DNA from: Lachnospiraceae bacterium
Lineage (GTDB): Bacteria > Bacillota > Clostridia > Lachnospirales > Lachnospiraceae
Length of the DNA stretch: 6,738 nt
Reading direction: 5' to 3'
Assembly (NCBI GenBank): GCA_009774175.1
Contig: VSNG01000049.1
Coordinates: forward strand, 1 to 6,738
The notes below the pieces were generated by a model. The model saw nothing but the letters and a program-made list of their open reading frames with translations, made no database searches and had not been told where the DNA came from. Positions 4,966 to 6,738 of this stretch are shown here, piece after piece. How positions within the stretch are numbered: position 1 is the stretch's first letter; each line of letters opens with the position of its first letter. The translations under genes and the position numbers were made by a program.

Positions 4966-5790
4966 TTACTTCGGATACAGGATGGCTGAAGCCCGGAATA
5001 CCCCTCCCCCGTGCCGGATGACAAGATCCCCGTTATACTTCCCAACAGTTTTTCTTACGGATACAAGGCCATACCCATGCAGTTCCCCCGGCCCTTTGCT
5101 GCTCCTTATGGTGCCGTCACCATGTTCCACGATCTCCCCGGCATAAGGGTTTTCCACCATGATGTACAGCGCCCCTTTCTCCAGTCGGACCACCAGTTTT
5201 ACCAGACGCTGTGATAAAGGAAGGTTCTCTACGGCCTCCAGTGCATTGTCAAGAAGGTTTCCAAGGATAATACACAGGTCTGTGCCGTCCACAAACAGCT
5301 CCGTCGGAACTTCTGCGCGGCATTCCAGACGGATACCCATGCCGGAAGCCAGGGAATGTTTGTAATTGATCAGGGCATCCAGCGACAAGTTGCCGCAATG
5401 GGAAACATTGTCCCTGTACAGCCTGTTTTCGGCCAGCATGCGGCTGATCTCCCCGGCAGCCTCATCACTGTGCCCGGATTCAAGCAGGGCGCCGATCCCT
5501 ATCAGCCTGTCATTCAGATCATGCCGCAGCATCCGTGTCTGCTGGTAAGCGGCTTCCCGGTCCTTTGCCTGCCGGTTGCACATCTCGATCTCCTGTTCAT
5601 AGATGAGGTTCTTTTTTTCCGCCAGTGTGTGCGATATCATTCGCTCATAAACGTCAAAAATGATAAGGTTTATGAAAACCATGAGCAGGGAGACGACGAC
5701 AAATCCGATGTTGGAGCCGTGTTCCAGGGAACGGCTGTATGCATCATAAATGACGTATACGGAAATCATCGGGGCGATGAACAGTTCAAG
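4966..5790 (-). pseudogene. GHKL sensor histidine kinase, C-terminal half (separated by in-frame TGA)
   Basis: This is the continuation, in the same frame, of the sensor half ending at 5791-5793. The eight codons from CTT (5788-5790) to ATG 5769 read LELFIAPM. From that ATG (267 residues), about residues 1-40 add membrane segments (GFVVVSLLMVFINLIIFDVY), then a coiled linker leads to the phospho-acceptor box MLRHDLNDRL with His83. The catalytic domain has CGNLSLDALINYK, the N-box ILGNLLDNALEAV (Asn171, Asn175) and a GYGL glycine motif at 232-235, typical of AgrC-like GHKL kinases. Joined to the upstream half it makes about 427 residues, a normal length. No strong ribosome binding site precedes ATG 5769, so independent production is uncertain; a separated kinase domain would lack most of the sensor. 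Confidence 0.8.
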
Positions 5791-6249
5791 TCAGCACCGA
5801 AGCGGGAGCGGGGCGGCCTTTCCCTTCGGCATAAACCTGCCATATGCCTGAACCGCAATATATGTAATGAGCTGCGTGATAGCGCGGCCAAGCGTATATG
5901 TGGCTTTTGTGTCTACTGTTACGAAAAGCAGGAAGCTATGGGTAGCCACTTCAATCGCCATCCATGCTGTACAGAAAACACCCATATGAAAGACAGAAGT
6001 TTTTAAGTCTGTCCCGTTTGCTGCCCTGTATAGCAGGGTCATAAACAGGATATTTCCCGTCAGGGTTACCAGGGGATAGGAAGAATCCAAGCCAAATATC
6101 AGTGATTCAAAACACAGATATGCTATCCATAATGCTGTCTGCCATACAGAATGGCTTTGCTGTGGTTTGCCAAACAGTGAAATATAGGCATGGATAATCC
6201 GTGCCATGAACAGGGCGAGCAGTATATCTGTTATGGTAATGTCAACCAT
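5791..6249 (-). pseudogene. AgrC-like sensor kinase, N-terminal membrane half ending at premature TGA
   Basis: A 152-residue hydrophobic protein: the peptide-sensing membrane domain of the kinase continued at 5790. It has about four membrane segments, visible as ITDILLALFMARIIHAYISL, ALWIAYLCFESLIFGL, LVTLTGNILFMTLLY and the region VFHMGVFCTAWMAIEVA to FLLFV, with a fifth partial helix at LGRAITQLITYIAVQAYG. It ends PLPLRC before TGA 5791-5793. The next codons stay in frame with the kinase, and TGG to TGA is the simplest explanation. The start ATG 6249 overlaps the response-regulator stop by 8 bases and has AGGAG about 8 bases upstream within that gene, so the two are translationally coupled. 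In agr systems this domain binds the cyclic peptide outside the cell. Confidence 0.8.
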
Positions 6250-6738
6250 CTGTTATCTCCTTGCCATCTCCATTGTCCATCATAAGGCAGAACTGTGTCC
6301 TTGCATTTTTCTGGCGTTCTTCACTGACCTGCAATGTCTGCCCGTCCATCATGACCACTTCGGAAAAGCCGATGACCCTGACATAGTCAAAGTTTACAAG
6401 AAACGACTGGTGTATCCGCAGGAACCTGCTGTTTACCATGGCGACCTGCTTTTCCACTTCGTTCATTTTTCCGTAGAACACTTCTGTATAAGGACCCTCC
6501 GCAGCCAGTCCTGACATATGGATATATATCCGCCTGCCACGGCTCTCGAAATACGCGATACGGTCAAACGGCACTTTATGTAAGGCTTTCTTATAGGCAA
6601 AAGAGTAGTAGGCCGACCTGCTTTGTATCCTTCTGCACGCCGAATGAAAAACCTCGCGGAGGTCCTTCCTTTCAATCGGTTTTGAGAGGAAACGGAAAGG
6701 TTCGGTGCAGAACAGCTCCTTCAGATATTCCTCATGGG
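6242..6738 (-). CDS. LytTR-family (AgrA-like) response regulator, 5' partial
   Basis: The reverse-strand frame is open to the right edge of the window and gives 164 residues. The first visible part is the end of a receiver domain: EEYLKELFCTEPFRFLSKPI, where Lys in F-L-x-KP is the conserved phosphorylation-switch lysine, followed by the alpha-5 helix ERKDLREVFHSAC. A LytTR DNA-binding domain follows: VPFDRIAYFESRGRRIYIHM, then MNEVEKQ, and FLRIHQSFLVNFDYVRVIGF, and a final strand MMDGQTLQVSEER. Family members are about 235-250 residues, so roughly 75-85 receiver residues, including the phospho-Asp, lie outside the window. The GTG at 6574 is internal. It overlaps the kinase by 8 bases and would be its phosphotransfer partner, binding paired direct repeats upstream of target promoters. 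Confidence 0.9.
   Translation of the reverse strand, partial: HEEYLKELFCTEPFRFLSKPIERKDLREVFHSACRRIQSRSAYYSFAYKKALHKVPFDRIAYFESRGRRIYIHMSGLAAEGPYTEVFYGKMNEVEKQVAMVNSRFLRIHQSFLVNFDYVRVIGFSEVVMMDGQTLQVSEERQKNARTQFCLMMDNGDGKEITDG

Noticed and set aside
4857..5045. 62-codon reverse-strand open frame between kinase and agrD
   Set aside because: It overlaps the kinase end in another frame and the agrD leader, with no motif or good start.
5011..6006. Several forward-strand open frames of 60-216 codons
   Set aside because: They are antisense to the well-supported sensor kinase and show no family features or ribosome binding sites.
1..6738. CRISPR array, tRNA or rRNA genes
   Set aside because: No regularly spaced repeats and no tRNA-like or rRNA sequence was seen on either strand.

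Overview
This window looks like a low-to-mid GC gut Firmicute, most likely a Lachnospiraceae/Clostridia member. Shine-Dalgarno sites are strong (AAGGAGG type). The toxin/immunity genes are AT-rich, and the reverse-strand genes are closer to 50% GC. The families present (IS66, GH-E nuclease toxin, YezG-type immunity, AgrD/GHKL/LytTR) are typical of that group. Organism identity is an inference from gene content only.

Positions 1-3870, forward strand, are a decayed polymorphic-toxin array. It opens with the 3' end of a toxin gene carrying a GH-E (HNH/Endo VII-like) nuclease domain. Two translationally linked candidate immunity genes follow: an ankyrin-repeat protein and a DUF2185/Imm33-like protein. 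Next come an Imm70-like immunity pseudogene with an in-frame TAG, a short piece of what looks like a PAAR-like (DUF4280) domain, and a truncated IS66 element on the reverse strand. Beyond that lies a second toxin cassette. It has a good ribosome binding site and a PAAR-like N-terminus, but it is stopped by an in-frame TAG and collapsed onto a trunk segment shared with the first toxin. It ends in a DNA/RNA non-specific endonuclease domain followed by its YezG-family immunity gene. The two toxin trunks share a perfect 19-bp direct repeat (109-127 and 2865-2883), which suggests module exchange by recombination.

Positions 3871-4700 contain no intact gene. They hold a small reverse-strand tail of unknown origin and a frameshifted, deleted ExeA-type AAA ATPase pseudogene, a class of ATPase that accompanies transposases.

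Positions 4702-6738, reverse strand, are an agr-like peptide quorum-sensing locus: a LytTR response regulator (5' end outside the window), an overlapping GHKL sensor kinase, and a 52-residue AgrD-like cyclic-thiolactone prepeptide that is too short for usual gene calls. The kinase is split by one in-frame TGA, and no AgrB processing/export protease is visible. As read, the circuit is probably broken, or agrB is elsewhere. Whether agr signalling once controlled the neighbouring toxin array is untested; the two loci converge and are separated by mobile-element debris.
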